From: Symsagittifera roscoffensis
Taxonomy: Eukaryota > Xenacoelomorpha > Acoela > Convolutidae
Length of the DNA: 64,000 nt
NCBI RefSeq assembly: GCF_963678635.1
Contig: NC_087062.1
Coordinates: 27,800,833 to 27,864,832 of the forward strand
Reading direction: 5' to 3'
Part shown: one piece after another, positions 24,001-37,030 of the stretch
Layout: each line of letters starts with the position of its first letter
Position numbering within the stretch: position 1 is the first letter of the stretch
Notes under the pieces: generated by a model
Databases searched by the model: none
What the model was told of the DNA's origin: nothing
Seen by the model: the letters and a program-made list of their open reading frames with translations, nothing else
Translations under genes and position numbers: made by a program

Positions 24001-27000
24001 GTGAATGTTTTCTCAGAATCCCCCGCCTCACATGAAATTGTTTTCTGAAAATGAAAAAATTAGTAAGGAAGGTCTTACAAAGTACTCAAAAGCCGATAAC
24101 TTTTTTCCTCTCAAGCTCCGAAAAAAATCCGATCCGGCAATGTTTCATGGTATCGATTCTTTTAAAGTTGGCTAACGAAAAACTGAGAAGAAATTTTTCG
24201 TGGAATTTTTTAACGGCGACTTTTTTCAAAAAATTTGGCGACTTTTTTTGATTAATTTTTTTAGCTCTGCCGAATAAATATAATTGCATTTGCTAATTCT
24301 TTGAATGACGGCTCAAAAAATTTCATAAATTTTGTAGTTTCTGATAGATAAGACTACCAAAGTTTGATTGATTCATTGATGTCATCAAGCTCTCATTAGC
24401 GTTTTAATTAAGTTTTTTGAAAACGTACCGGGTTGATTGATTCCTTTTCTACAGTTTTTGCTTCTTCTTCGTCCAACTGGCCAATCAGAGTCCAAATATC
24501 TTCCCTCTGTTTAGACAGGAACTGCAGAAACTCCTATAAGTATAACATACCAATCATAATGACACCAATCATAATCACTTCTCATCCCTTATCTCCTTTT
24601 TCCCTTCATAATCACTCCTTCTTCCCTTCTGCATAGCTATTCTCGTGCAAAAAAACTTGCTGTAAATAAAAAACAGGTTTTCTTGTACAAAAAAAGGTTG
24701 ACGTGTTGTAAATGTAGTCTAACTTCACATTGAATTTTTTTTAACGACTGTCTACTTTCACTAATCGTAAGCACTGAGAATTAGCAAACAGTCAAATGGT
24801 AATTTATGAGTGCTTATTGACCTGTACGAATTGGTCTGGTTTCTTGATAGTCTTTGCCACCCTTCCGAAGAACTCTTCCTTCTCATCCGCCTCCAGTTTC
24901 CCCTTCACCTCACCCACTCTCTTGTCCCTTTCGTCTGCGAGTCTGCTGCTCAGAGACTGCAACGACGCTTTCTCGCCTATACACCATTGGTACGATAAGT
25001 GATGGGAGACGAAGTACTTCTAGAAGCTTCCTAGAAGCGTTATGCACAGTAGCTTTTTACCGACATTGAAGGATTTCATTAATGGCGTGGTATTAACCGA
25101 CTTATAATTATAACTGTCAGTCATTATAATTTTTTGAGCTTTGTCTTCAGCTTAGTGAGCCACTACTTTGTGCCTTCAGAAGCCTCTGTTTCTCGCAAAA
25201 AATGCATAGCAAATGTTGGTTCAAAAAATTACTTCGAGATCACGAAATTCAACTAATATTTTAATTATGCTTTTTCAATTAATTACGTCGGTTTAGATTC
25301 AATAATTTACCGTAATGAAAATTTTTGAACAGTAGCATCAAAATGAATCATAATAGTAACTCTTGTAACGAAGACAAACCCAACACGTACCTGCAAGTTT
25401 TTGATTGGCAGACTCTTTAAACATCGATTCATACTGAGCCACAGCTTCATTCAACTGCTTCTCACTAATTTCCCCTCCCTTCCCCTTCAGAATAAGTGTC
25501 ATGCTGTCTAGGCTGTTGTGGATCAGCTGGTCTCGGAGGGTTCTGCGCAGGGCGAGAGGTAAGGCTAGTTTCCGTCTTTTTTCAAACAGCTTCCGCGATA
25601 TCTAAATTCGGCCAGAAATCATACATAAATCTCCAAAATACATTAGTAACTCATAATTTGGTACAAGGATAAGTCGCATGTCAATTATAAAAATGCCAGC
25701 AAGGATAAATCACAATTCAATAATAAAAATTGCAACCACACTTTGTTTCGGAAAAAAAGAAATTCCAATTTTTGTCGTTTTTTGCGTGCCTGGAAGAAAG
25801 GAAGAAGAAAGGAGACGGAATTTTATCTAGAGCTATCTTTGGAAATTACAGAACGACAAATTGATAAAAAAGAAGACATAAAAAAGTAACCTTAAACAAA
25901 TTCGAATTTTTATAAATAGTGTTAATTTTTTTTCATGCACATTTTATAGTGCCAGTATACACTAGTTGAGGCATGTAAAATAAAGTATTCAACATGAAAT
26001 TTGCTCCTTTTTTCTCACCCTAATCAATTTACCCTCTATAACCGGTTAAAAATCATAACATTCAAACCAATTTTTGAAAGTTTTTCCGAAGTTTCCTAAA
26101 ACGCTGTCAAAATCTTAATTGATAGGGCTTTAGAGCTATATTTTACTCGATTTCATTTTGCATTTGTTTGTGGTACTTACTTTTTTGTGAAAAAAAAAAC
26201 TGTTTAAAAAAGACAAACACACTCAAAGACAAAAAAGTGATCGAATACAATAACGGTGAACAGTGCTTGCAAAAACGAGAAAAAAACTAGAGCATTTTTG
26301 GTACAAATAATTCTTTAGTTTCTCTTCTTAAATGAGTTTTTCGAAAGCTTTTTTTTCGATGCCCTGCAATGTGCTTATACTGCCGATATACGCCCGCACT
26401 GACGTTCCTTGGATGAAAATTGATTTAAAATTTTTTTTCCTGGGGTAAAATATTGTCGTTATCATCTATTGTGGTTTTAAACCTAGATCGTGCAATCAAG
26501 TTGTTGGTTTGTTCCATTATTTTTCTAATCATTGATTTTATGAATCAAAATTGTTTTCCATGTCGTAATAATCCAGTATTTCAATTTTACGAATCTGCAA
26601 GTATTTTTTCTGCAAAACTGAAAAAAAACAAATTGTGGCCGCTATTCAACTTATTCGAAAACTCATTTTATACAGATTCTTTACGGATTACATCCAGATT
26701 TTCTAGGCAATCAAAGAATAGAGAAATTTGGAAATAAAATTATGAGGTATGCTTTTCATTTGACTTTCGTGTTGATGCCTGGCCTGAACAGAAACTCTGA
26801 GTATATAATTGCGCCTTACGTCGATAAAGAAAATGATATTTGGATAAATTTTATTTTTGATACTCCGGAAGCCCTTAAATTTGCAAAATTCAAAAGAGAC
26901 TCTCTTCATCAAAATAAATTGCGAAAAAAACCCTCTTGGTCTCTGTAGCTCCGATGGAGATTTTTCTTGAGCACAAAAAATGTTCAAATTTCGAAACAAA

Positions 27001-30000
27001 AAAATAGTTGAATTAAATCATTTTTGGTGAGATTTTGATGGATTTCATTGCATTGCAAAAATCTGAAAGAATCGATCTAAATCAATTTTTTAAACTCTAA
27101 TATGATTTTTTATTTTAAATCAATTTTTATATCGATTTTCATACAATATATTATCTGTACAAAATCTATTTAAACCAATTTCAACCTCAAATTTGTCAGT
27201 GCGGGAATTGTTTCGAATTATTAAAAAAAGTTCAAACTTAATTTGATGTAAGGTTTAGTAGTTTGCGATGTCGCAAAGTTGATTCAATAGTTTATGGATC
27301 AGTAGTATTGAAGACTGGTAAAAAGAAAAATTTCATCATTTAAAAAATTACAAGCCAAAAACCTTAAAACTCACCATGTGCTGATCGAATAGTTGTTCAC
27401 TGCTCATTCGCTCCATAAGACCAATTGAGCTCTTCAGCTCACGTATGAGGTTGCTGACCTCTTCAAGGCTCAAGTCTGTCTCCTGTCTCAATTTAGACTG
27501 AAGAAGGTCAACTAAAGTCTCTAGTACTCGGCTCTGAAAAGATCAATAAGCAAAAAAATTAATAAGAGATCCAAGTTTGATAAAATTCAGCGTCCAGTTT
27601 GATCGCGTATTGAGGATTTTGAAGCGAGTAAAAAAACATTAAGACCGTAACAAAAGTTGAAACATAATTTAATAAAATCGGATATTTACTAAATAGTTTT
27701 GTTTAAACCTTCGATTTTTGGTAAAAGTAGGGGCTAGAACAACTTTTGGACAAACAGATCTGAAATTGAAACTGCGTCACTATAAAGTCAAACAAAAACA
27801 AGGTCAATTTGAAGTTTTGTTAAGCAATAATTGAAAAACATCTTTGATTTTTTGACGTTTTTTAAAATTGTCCGCCAAGTTAACGAAAAATTATTCACAT
27901 TTGGCAGACAAAAAATGAGTATTACCTATATGCAGGGGCGGACGCCCCCCTTTCCCTCAGGGATTCGACCCCCTGCCGACCCAAAGGGTCCCCCTTTTGA
28001 TACTTTTTAAGAAATCCATTTTTGGCCTACCGACCCTAAAATTTTTCTAAGGGCGCCTTTGGCGCCAATTTTAACTATTTTTGAGGGGTAGCGCGCGCCA
28101 AAAGAACGCGATTTTTTTTTGTCAAAATTTTTCAAAAAGTGCCAAAAAAAAGGTCGTCAAAATCCGCCCCCCCCCCCCCCCCTCCCTCGAAAAAATCCTA
28201 GATCCGCCCCTGCCTATATGCGCAAAAAGTAGTACTTAATCTCAGTTCCATTTGTTTTTAACAATACTCTTATCTCATGCAAAAAGCATGAAAAATATAT
28301 GAGTAATTCTCAGGACTCAAGACTGCAAAAAAACACTCAAAAATTAAATTTTTAAAGTTCCAAATCAAAGTTGAAAAGGATTTTTTTTAAGATGCCACGT
28401 TCGATCCTTTTCTCCCTTTCTTGGATGTACTTGAAAATTACCAAACAATCTCAGCCTACGACTCAGTTCATTCTTACTGTTGCGTTAGTTATCGAAAAAA
28501 TTTCTTGTTCTTTCCACAAAATTCGATCAGAGCCGATAAAATGAAAAAAAATGTCTTAAACTGAAAACAAGGAACGCGATTTTTTTTCATGAAAAGTTTG
28601 AGAGCTGACCGTCTCTCCTAGGAACTCCGACTGTGCAGTCCTGATTGCACTTTCCTTCCGTCTCCTCAGCAACAATAACTCCTCCTCGATCTCTTTTTCT
28701 GATTTGCTGCCATTTATTTTGTTGCTTACTTTGTGCAGTCTGTCTCTTCCTTCGTCCTCTTTTTCAATTCTTTTCAATCGGAGGAACAGATCACGTGCCC
28801 CAGCCGACCACTCATCTTCTAAACTCTACAAAAACATTTGCAATCAAAAGTAACAACTTCGACTTTGACTGTCAGACTTTATGAATCGACTTACTACTCG
28901 ATGCTGTGTTATGATTTTGTGTTTCGACTTTGAGTTCGACTGTAGGGCCTTCTCGAATAGGAATTTTCTGTCGAACTATGACATGTGCTTGACCTGCCTC
29001 TGCCGAAACATAATTCCCAAACCTCGACCTGGGGAGGAAACTCCCAAGATATATCAGCTGAATCTTGTTATATTCGCTTCAGACTTGAATTATCTTATTG
29101 CTAGAGTCAAACTAGTTAGAAGAATCATATGAAATGTCAAGCAACGTGCAAGTTCTTTTTTCAACGACTGCATGAGCCGTCACCAAAATCTTGAAACTAA
29201 ATCAATTTCTGGGGCTAATGCCTTGATGGCTTGATACTCAATTAAACTGTATTTGCTTTTGCCCAGCATCCGTATCGCTCATTGTAGTTTTTGTGAACAG
29301 TGAAATGAAGTTGTTTACCTTCTCCAACTGCCTGATCAACAATTCAGCCATGTCTGCATCCACCTTCTGCTGTTTTTTCACCAGAGGATTCAGCAGTATC
29401 TTCACCAAATGCACTGCACACTTGAACTTGATTGACCTCCATTCACACAATTGGTCCACGAGAGAAGATACTTCGAGCGAAAGAAGTTCTCGTTCCACTT
29501 GTTCTCTGTAAAAACGTGGAGCAATTGACTAGTGAAAAAATAGTAGAAACGTGGAGCTTTTGAGTAGCTGAAACGTGAAATATATTAACTTTGTGTGAAT
29601 ATTAAACTGACTGGAATAGTCCTAAGATGAGCTAAAATGAGCAAAAACAAAAAATGAAGTTAATGCGATTGTAATACTGAAATACTAATAAAAATACTAT
29701 GGAAAACAAACAAATGCGAGAAAAAAGCCCAATCGGAACAACCCAACGGTTTTTGGACACAATTTTTTTTTGTTCAGAGTACTAATGAATCCCTTAAAAG
29801 GCTAAAACTTGCTGCTGGAATATCCGAGGCTATAAAATTGAACTTTTCAGAAATTTTTATTTCAACGCAACCTGCAGAAAAATCGCAACTTCAAAGGGGA
29901 CTACAGAAAAAAAACAAGCAAATAACAAGTAAAAGTCGGTTGTCGTGGAAGTAGCACAGTAAATTTCGACCACAAAAATACAAAAAACTAGAACAATTTT

Positions 30001-33000
30001 TTTTCAAACTGTGTAGTTTTTTTTTGTTCGTCGAGAAATGAGAAGGTGTAAAGATCAACCTAGAACTTAGGCATATTCGATAAGTTTTCCTCAAACAATG
30101 AATAGGAAAACTAAACAAAAAACAAAAAATCAAAAAAAAGTTTTAAAATTTTTCCGATTTTTAAATTTTTTTAAAAAGATAACTTTTCCTAATAAAGGCG
30201 CTAAAAGACTTCTAAAGATAATTTTAATGGACTATAAGTAAACTTTTACGTCCTAAATCAAAGTTTGTCGCCCTATTAAAAGCCTGTTCTCTCGCTTTGT
30301 TCACTCGAAATTAGACTTAAAACCAAAAAAATTGTACCGGTTTTTGAGTAATTTTAAAGTCGTCTGAATCACGTCTGAAAAATTATCACGATCCATTCCG
30401 GTCATAATTGATGTTACTTGATTTTGCGTGTAAAAAGTAAAAATCAAACATATCCGATGAGAAAGTTCCGGCACTCTTTCAAATGTAGGTACGACAATAA
30501 CTCTCACGAACTGGTCTTGTTTTGCGTAAAAGTACCTCTGATGCAGCACTAATATGTGAGCAAGACACTTTGACTTTGTTTGTTCAACCGCTCGGGGGTG
30601 AAATGCCTTCAAATCAGTTGAAATCTCTGCCACTTCCCATTCTCTGACCTCTTCTTCAACCTCCTTCTGAACCTCTTGTTCACACCTCACTTCAGCTGCC
30701 CTCATTTCTAGTTCTTCTTTTGACGCTGAAGATTGGAACATTTATATTTATTATGATAAATTTGTTGGTTTTCAAAGAAATCAGATATTGAACGCCAAAC
30801 ATTCTTTTTCGATTTTTCTATTTTTGTGTACCACCCTAGCCACTGGGACACATAAAAACTTTAGAAAAAAGTTTCGTTCTGGGTCTTATCACAGTTACGC
30901 GCAACGCAATCATCGTAGACTCAAAGTTTTTTAACTCCCATAAAAACTCATTTTTTGTGTTTTTTAGGCTTATTATGAGCTCTCTGACATTTTTGTCTTG
31001 GAATTTTATCAGCTACCTGTTTCATCAGGTAAAGGCTGGCTCAGTTTTTCCAAGTAGTCAGTGTCTATTTTTTCTTCGTCTTCTGATGATGGTTCGTTGT
31101 CACTGCAACTTGTCGATGAGACCTCGCTGCTGTCTTGATGCAGTTGTACTAAGCGGGCCTAAAAATAATCAAAAGCATGAATTTAGAAAGAGTTATGTAC
31201 AAGTGGCAACGAGTTTTTCGAGCTAAGAAATCATTTACTGCAAGAAAAATTATTTAAACGTTTCCATTAGAAAAAAAAGGTTTGTTGGCAGAGAAAGGCT
31301 AAGTCTTCAAAAAACCTTTTTGAGGCCCGGAAAAATTACTTAGAACTAAAATCAGATTTAAACAAGTTTGATAATTGGTGGTTATCTACACCATCGTCAG
31401 CTGAAAATCAGCCCGAGAAACGGAAATACGCAGACCCGCTTTTCCCGACGAAAGGTATAAATTTTTGTAACGGTATTGCAATGCTTGTGACTGAAAGTAC
31501 TTTGTTGATATAACACCATCGATTCCCTGTGTGTTTTGAAGTACATTAAATCAATGCCAAAATCCATTTTAGGCCATAGCGGCTTGCCACTCTCGGAAAC
31601 TGGTCGGAACAAATAGAAGACACAATTGAAAAAATGATTCTAAAAAAAAGAAATCATTTCGCTGTCCCCAAAATTCACATTGCCTGAACTTTATAGTTTT
31701 CAACTCATAATTCACGTGTTAACCCAATTTATGTCTCGTCTGAAGCGCCGCTAGCAGGAGTGACAGTAGAATCTCCTGATAAGCCTCCAATTCAGATGTT
31801 GAGAAAAAATTAACATAATTGATCTCCAAGGGCATTCCGAGACTTTGATAAGATACTTCAAGCCCAATTTAGCAACGACGGCTTGCGCAGCATTTTGATG
31901 AATTCGTTGAAAACTTGAAAATATAGTTGCTAGTATATAAATACAACAACCGTTACTTAAAAATCGCATCTTTACTTTTCATTGACAGTTGATATTGATA
32001 AATGAAAGAAAAATGCAAACACAAAAAACTTCAAAAATTGTTTTGAAAAATAGGGAAACTTATTGAAAAAAGTATCAAAAAAAATTTCAGCAAAACTGCA
32101 CATCATAAGCACGCAATGGAAAAAAAATGTTTCAATCTTAGTCAAATTCGTGTTTGACGTTTTATCGTGTATAACAGTGGGAATGTCTTATCTAGGAATA
32201 TTTTTATGGATTTTGTAGTGTTAAAAATCTTATAAAAGAAATAAAAATATTTGAAGGTTTTTTGCTATCTTTGATACTTCATCTAAATTCTTCAAGATCT
32301 TGGCAAAATTTTCAAGATGGCTAGACCTTTACCCCCAATATTCATTTCTGGGACCGCGTCTTTTTTTACTAAAATGCTCCTACAGAATGGTAGATTCTGG
32401 GATTTTTGATTTTCGGAAAAAAATCCTTTTGTCCAGTTTTTTCTTGATATCACCACCCACCTACAACGTACGTAAACACACCCACAAACAGTATCTAGAA
32501 AAAAACTACTTTGAGCAGAAAAAAGTTATCAATTTTTGTATTTTTTGACAATTTTATGTTGTTTTAATCGACTCTGGTTATTTTCATTTAAAAAACAAGA
32601 CAAGTAAAACAAAAAAAAACATTTTTTTTTCAAATCGCCTTTTTCTTATAAAAATTCAATCGAAAATAAAAAGGATTTAATGTATTTTGTGGTGTATATA
32701 ATCTGTATGAATTGTGTATATAATCTGTATAAAATTTGTGTATAATCTGTACCAACATATGCGCTTAAGAATGGATTTTGGTGACTATCGAATCGATAAA
32801 AATAAGAATGAATTGCAATCGATTGTAATCCATTTGAGAGAAAAAAATCCATGATTTAGTGTAATAAAATATAAGACTGCTGAACTGTAGATTTTACTGG
32901 CGATAATCGATTAGTTTTGACAATGCGGTGAGAGAAAAATCAGATCAAAAAATGTAGTAGTGAAATTTTTTGCTGCTTTGTCGCGCAGATATGTATTTGC

Positions 33001-35771
33001 AAAATAGAAGAAAACTTGATTGTTTTTTCCAGTCAGTGACCAAAGGTGACATGAGAAGAGAAAAAGTATCATCCAATTTTTGAAAACATTTTTTGATTCA
33101 AAACTCCAAAATTTGGGCAATTTTAAGTCCCTATTAAAAGAACACTATTCAAAAAAAATAAATGTTATTATGAAAAAACCCTAAGCTGCAAATAGCTCAT
33201 TGATAAAGAAAAAATGTATTGATGAAGTTTTAATTTTTTTTATGTTTTCTACTTTCCAATTTTTCGAAAAACTGTTCAACTTGTCATTTTTGATAACAAA
33301 ATTCTGAAAACATTTGATTTATGTCTCCTTAAGAAGAAATACGTCGATCTGCAAGAAATGCTGATGGATAAAAACCAACATCTAACAAAATCTACAAATA
33401 AACCTTTTGATGTTGCTGCGCAACCTTTGAAATGTTGCTTTTTTCTCTAATTGCAGCTTATCATGCAAATTGCTATTTTCAAAAAATTGAAACAGTTTTT
33501 AAAACTAAATCAGAAAAACCTTGAGAACAACAGAGTGAACTTTTTACAACACTGTGAAACCCGGCATAAATCGTTGTAAAGGAAGCCGTACTGATTTTTC
33601 CGACTACAGCAATCAATGTTGTTTTTCATGTTATTGATTTTTTTTGTAAAATTTTGAACCACAGATTGTTATGATTGTTTGAAACTATGTAACTTTGGTA
33701 AAAAAGATTGTTAGAAAATTTGGTAGTCTAAAAATTATCAGTAGAACCACAAAAAATCTATGATTAATTTTTTTTTGAACTTTTTACAACTTTCCAATTT
33801 CAAAACAAAAATGTTAACAACCTAAACTGTTTTGATATCAAAATAAGTTCATAATTGGCACATTTTTATGCAAATAATCCATTCAGAGAAAATTGGTCCA
33901 ATAGGCCACACATTCGTTCTGCGGGGGGGTTCAGAAAATTAAATACATTTTCAAGGTTGCAGTATTTTTTTCTTGAGCTTAACATGTTTGCTGGTCGAGA
34001 GTTAGAAAGAACTTAGAAAGAACTTGACTTATTGCGACTTCAGTTATGAAAAAGTTTATATTTTTAAAATAGCAATTATCTTTGATTCAACAAATCTGTG
34101 ATTATTTGAAGAGTTGTTGGGAGAAATTTTTTTCTCAGTTTGCAACCTTTGGACATGTAAAAATCAGTGGACATTTAAATCAAAAGTTTATTGGAAATGT
34201 AAATCAGTGAAACTTTGGACGGTTAAGCCAATTTTCAGAATCTGTAGGAAAAACTGTGAAATCTGTGCTATAATAATTACAGAGCAACTGAATCAGGTGC
34301 TTTGTAGTTATATTAAATCAAAATTCAGGACAACTCTGATGGGCAGAAAGGATTTTCAATTCTAAGACATCAATTTTTTTCTAGTTTTTTGTAAAATTAC
34401 AGTTTCATAAGTTTTTGAGAATGCTTGTTCCGAAGCCTACTTTTTTTACAGAAGAAACAGCAATTCTCAGGCTATACTTTTCATAGACAACCCGAACCCT
34501 AATCGCCCCCCCCCCCTATAAAAAATCCGCTGGTGCTGCAAATGATTTTATCTATTCCTCTCAATCAGAATGAGTTTATAATATTCATTCAGTAAAATAT
34601 CTACTCATGGCTGAATTTAGCTTGAGCAATTATACCAATTTTGGCATCAAAATCACGACCAAGAGGGCTTTAATATGATACCAGAATTGATTCTAACGAG
34701 CCTTCCAGAAGAATTCTAGAATGGGGTGTCGCCACCAGTAGCGAATTAAGGGGGGGTGTATCGGACGGTCAGCAATGGGCCCTATAAATTTCTAGCAGCG
34801 GTACCAATAAATACTAGTTTTTAGGGGGGAGAGCGCGCCGAAAAAACGCGATTTTTTGGTCAACATTTTCCAAAAGTTAACTAAAAACGCTTTTTTTGGC
34901 CTGTTTTTTCAGAGTTCTGCCTGCAGCGCAGAAAGTTTGGTCAAAGTGGGGTCTATATAATGATTTAAGAGTGCTCAGAAATAAATTTGGTCGACCTAAA
35001 AAAAAAAGTCGACAAAAATTTCGAAATTTATTGAAAATCCGCCACCCCCCTCTCGAGAAAATCCTAGATCCGCGCCCGGGTGTCACACAAGCTACCCTAC
35101 GCCATAGTTCTTTCCAGTCTCACCATGGCTTGTTTTTTCCATGAATATTCAAATTAAAAAAATTAAGCTAGTTATATTGCTAAGTTGGCAATTCTTTGAT
35201 ATATTATTTGGCTGACCTGTTTCTTTCGTTCTATCATATTGAGGCGCTCTTCGTATTTGTCTGCATTTTTTTGGTCTGACACTGCTTTTGCCTGAAATTG
35301 AGAATCAGATCACTACCCCATCAAAAAAGCTTCAATGAAGTTTGTTGTAAATTGTTTGATACCACTCGCTATAAGTTTTCCCAAGCAATTTCATCTTGCT
35401 GAATTTCGCGTCTGGTTCGATAAGATTTCACCAAAAATGACCAACATGTTCGAAGTCAATGAATGGTAAAAACTTAGATTCTTCATTTTAAAAAAGGTTG
35501 GATATTTTTGCTGTTTGCCTTTTTTCAAACTATCTAATTAAATTAAATCTTTTTTCACCTTTGTAAGAAGTCGTTTTCTCAGACACGTTCTGCACACCAC
35601 AAACGCGATTAGGCCCCCAACTAATATGGACAACAGACACCCAACCACTATCAACCCCACCCTGTGGTCATCCTCAGACACTTTTGTGTGTAAGTCGAAC
35701 ACTCTGCATTCTACGGTTTCTGTGCAGAACTCTAAGTCGAAGTCCAGTTGAGACGTCAAACTGGAAGACAT
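18049..35771 (-). CDS. Ellis-van Creveld (EVC)-like single-pass ciliary membrane protein, ~18 exons
   Basis: Exons (minus strand): 35559-35771, 35217-35291, 31724-31784 (5' border uncertain), 31517-31599, 31017-31158, 30536-30725, 29319-29505, 28610-28825, 27375-27533, 25391-25601, 24822-24976, 24429-24533, 23844-24044, 20680-20789, 20518-20607, 20168-20282, 18511-19116, 18049-18147 (TAA). Phases agree throughout, giving about 1005 residues (human EVC has 992). Residues 38-60 form one membrane segment, followed by a basic, Cys-containing RTCLRKR. Next come an acidic Ser-rich patch (SSTSCSDNEPSSEDEE) and long charged helices typical of coiled coils to the end. HLVKILLNPLVKKQ and its surroundings resemble the vertebrate EVC segment FIQIFKMCLLDLLPKKK. 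Known EVC proteins sit at the base of the primary cilium, pair with EVC2 and relay Hedgehog signals from Smoothened. Topology (short N-terminus, early membrane segment) fits EVC better than EVC2. Two introns appear to have GC donors. The two exons at 31.5-31.8 kb are the least certain. Several mobile elements sit in the introns. Confidence 0.75.
19240..19594 (-). mobile_element. Element A copy 4 (short form), intronic
   Basis: Reverse-oriented, about 355 bp. On the plus strand it starts TGTTCCGATTTTCGTGACG and ends with a perfect hairpin TCAGGGC TTC GCCCTGA before CACGAGCAGTC. It has an internal deletion relative to the 470-540 bp copies. It lies in the intron between the EVC-like exons at 20168 and 19116. 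Confidence 0.7.
19808..20045 (+). repeat. Dispersed repeat F, copy 1
   Basis: About 240 bases whose reverse complement recurs at 50888-51136. Landmarks: TTCCTGCGAATC, GAGGAGCTATCAGTA, TATCTCCCCACATTCCAGAC, GCGACTCAAGACC, ACCACTATTGCAG, CTCGTCCTCACAAACTATC. It lies in an intron of the EVC-like gene. It contains a short open frame but is repetitive, so I do not call it a gene. Confidence 0.65.
20911..21121. repeat. Fold-back (inverted-repeat) element, intronic
   Basis: Two arms of about 93 bases, roughly 88% identical as inverted repeats, beginning TGTGTTTAGAAAAC and ending GTTTTCTAAACACA, with only a few bases of centre. Internal shared blocks include GGAACTATAGGCCG and GGCGAGAGGAC. It would form a long hairpin. 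It lies in the intron between the EVC-like exons at 23844 and 20789. No clear target duplication was found. Confidence 0.7.
22960..23480. repeat. Cluster of ATAATCGATTATAAT palindromic motifs
   Basis: At least a dozen partial or full copies of TAATCCATTATAATCGATT-like words in both orientations within 520 bases. The same words recur near 32830, 55200-55390 and 27040. Probably remains of one or more very AT-rich palindromic elements. It lies in an intron of the EVC-like gene. Confidence 0.45.
26453..26948 (+). other. Two adjacent plus-strand open frames inside an intron
   Basis: An open frame of 94 codons (26453-26737) is followed four bases after its stop by a second of 68 codons (26742-26948) in a shifted frame. 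The second reads like real protein (e.g. NSEYIIAPYVDKENDIWINF) and has higher GC than the surroundings. The first has a hydrophobic stretch (KLLVCSIIFLIIDFM). They lie antisense in the intron between the EVC-like exons at 27375 and 25601. They could be one frameshifted mobile-element or nested-gene remnant. No family recognised; a minus frame is also open here. Confidence 0.3.
27933..28212 (-). mobile_element. hAT-like element B, copy 3 (short), perfect 8-bp TSD
   Basis: 280 bp from CAGGGGCGGACGCC to GATCCGCCCCTG, flanked on both sides by the identical octamer CCTATATG (27925-27932 and 28213-28220). It is internally deleted relative to the 400-bp form. It lies in the intron between the EVC-like exons at 28610 and 27533. 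Confidence 0.92.
34736..35079 (-). mobile_element. hAT-like element B, copy 4 (degenerate ends)
   Basis: Runs from CAGTAGCGAATTAAGGGGGG to TCCTAGATCCGCGCCCGG, in reverse orientation, with the GCGCGC, CTGCAGCGCAGAA and GGTCGACC blocks of the family. The flanking octamers do not match convincingly. It lies in the second intron of the EVC-like gene. Confidence 0.7.
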
Positions 35772-37030
35772 TTTGAAGACTAGCCAGTAACTTAAATGAT
35801 AAAACTGATTTTTTTCAGTATAAACTGAATTAAATGAAGTGTCCAGAAACTTTATAAAACTCAGGAAATATTTAAAATATTTTTTGAAAAAGTAGCAAAC
35901 TAGTTCTAGATTAAACTGAGCTTTTTTAATTGACCGAATTAAATTATTTGTAACGAGAATATTTGAAACTTCGTTGTTTTTCCATGCTGGTTAAATTGAT
36001 TAAATCATATATTTTGGTTATTTTTCTGGTATTTTCAATCTTCAGTTGTCAAAATACAAACAAAATTGAGCAATCAGGTGGTATATTTGAGAGAAATGAA
36101 GCGTCTATATTGTCATAAATAACTCAACATGATGAAAATATTTGAAGCTACGTTCGTTGAATTTAAGAATGGTATATATCTTAAAACACGTGAAAAAATG
36201 CAACAATACCATTAAAACTATGAAAGAACGTTTAAGTATGGTAAGTCTCAGTTGCGTTTAATCAAGATGAGCGATTATGTTTTGTGTTTTCAGGTGTTTG
36301 TTGTAGCAATTGCTGATCCTGATATAGTTATAGCTATGGGAGTAATTTTGTATTGTTTGGCCTGCTATCAAGAAGGAATAATTTTTTAAACTTGCGTGCA
36401 AATGAATAGAGCATTTCATCATCCCACGGATTGCGTGTTTTATAGTTAAAAATAACACACCTGTCTGAAAATCAGGAAAACTCGGAGCGAAAAAATCGTA
36501 TTAAACAAGCAATGAAAGGCCAAACAGACAGCGCAGAGAGCATATGCTCATTCCAAGTCCATAAATGCTGCGATAGCTCTTTTTCTGATCCTTTACACTA
36601 GCTTTGCGAGAAAACAAAATTGCCGAAAAAACTTCTATTATTTTACAGTTTATACTTTAAGGCTTTTAATAATCAATATAAATTTGGTTGCTGCGATTCG
36701 CAGAGGATCTATGAAAGGGTATTGATGAAATGGAAAAATTTCATAACCTGAATGATTTATAATTTTTACATCTTGGTAGCTTCATTGACAGTTAGAAAAG
36801 AGACAGAATCAAATATCAAGGAAGCAAATAAAAAATCAAAAGAAGACTGCTGCTGGTATCAGGGCAAAACTTTGCTTGCTCCGACTATCCTTTATTTTTC
36901 TAGGGTAATTTTTGGCAAAAAATAAGATACACTTTTCAAATTAAATTAAAATTGTTTTTGTCTGAATAAAAACATATTAACGCAGTTATTCAATTTTGGA
37001 AGGTACAAGCACTAAAACCACTTCGCAGCA
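35772..37030. other. Upstream of the EVC-like gene; fragment of element A
   Basis: No gene seen. Should hold the promoter of the minus-strand EVC-like gene; no clear TATA box or other site stands out. A broken element A left end (AGAAGACTGCTGCTGGTATC) lies at about 36843-36900. Confidence 0.4.
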
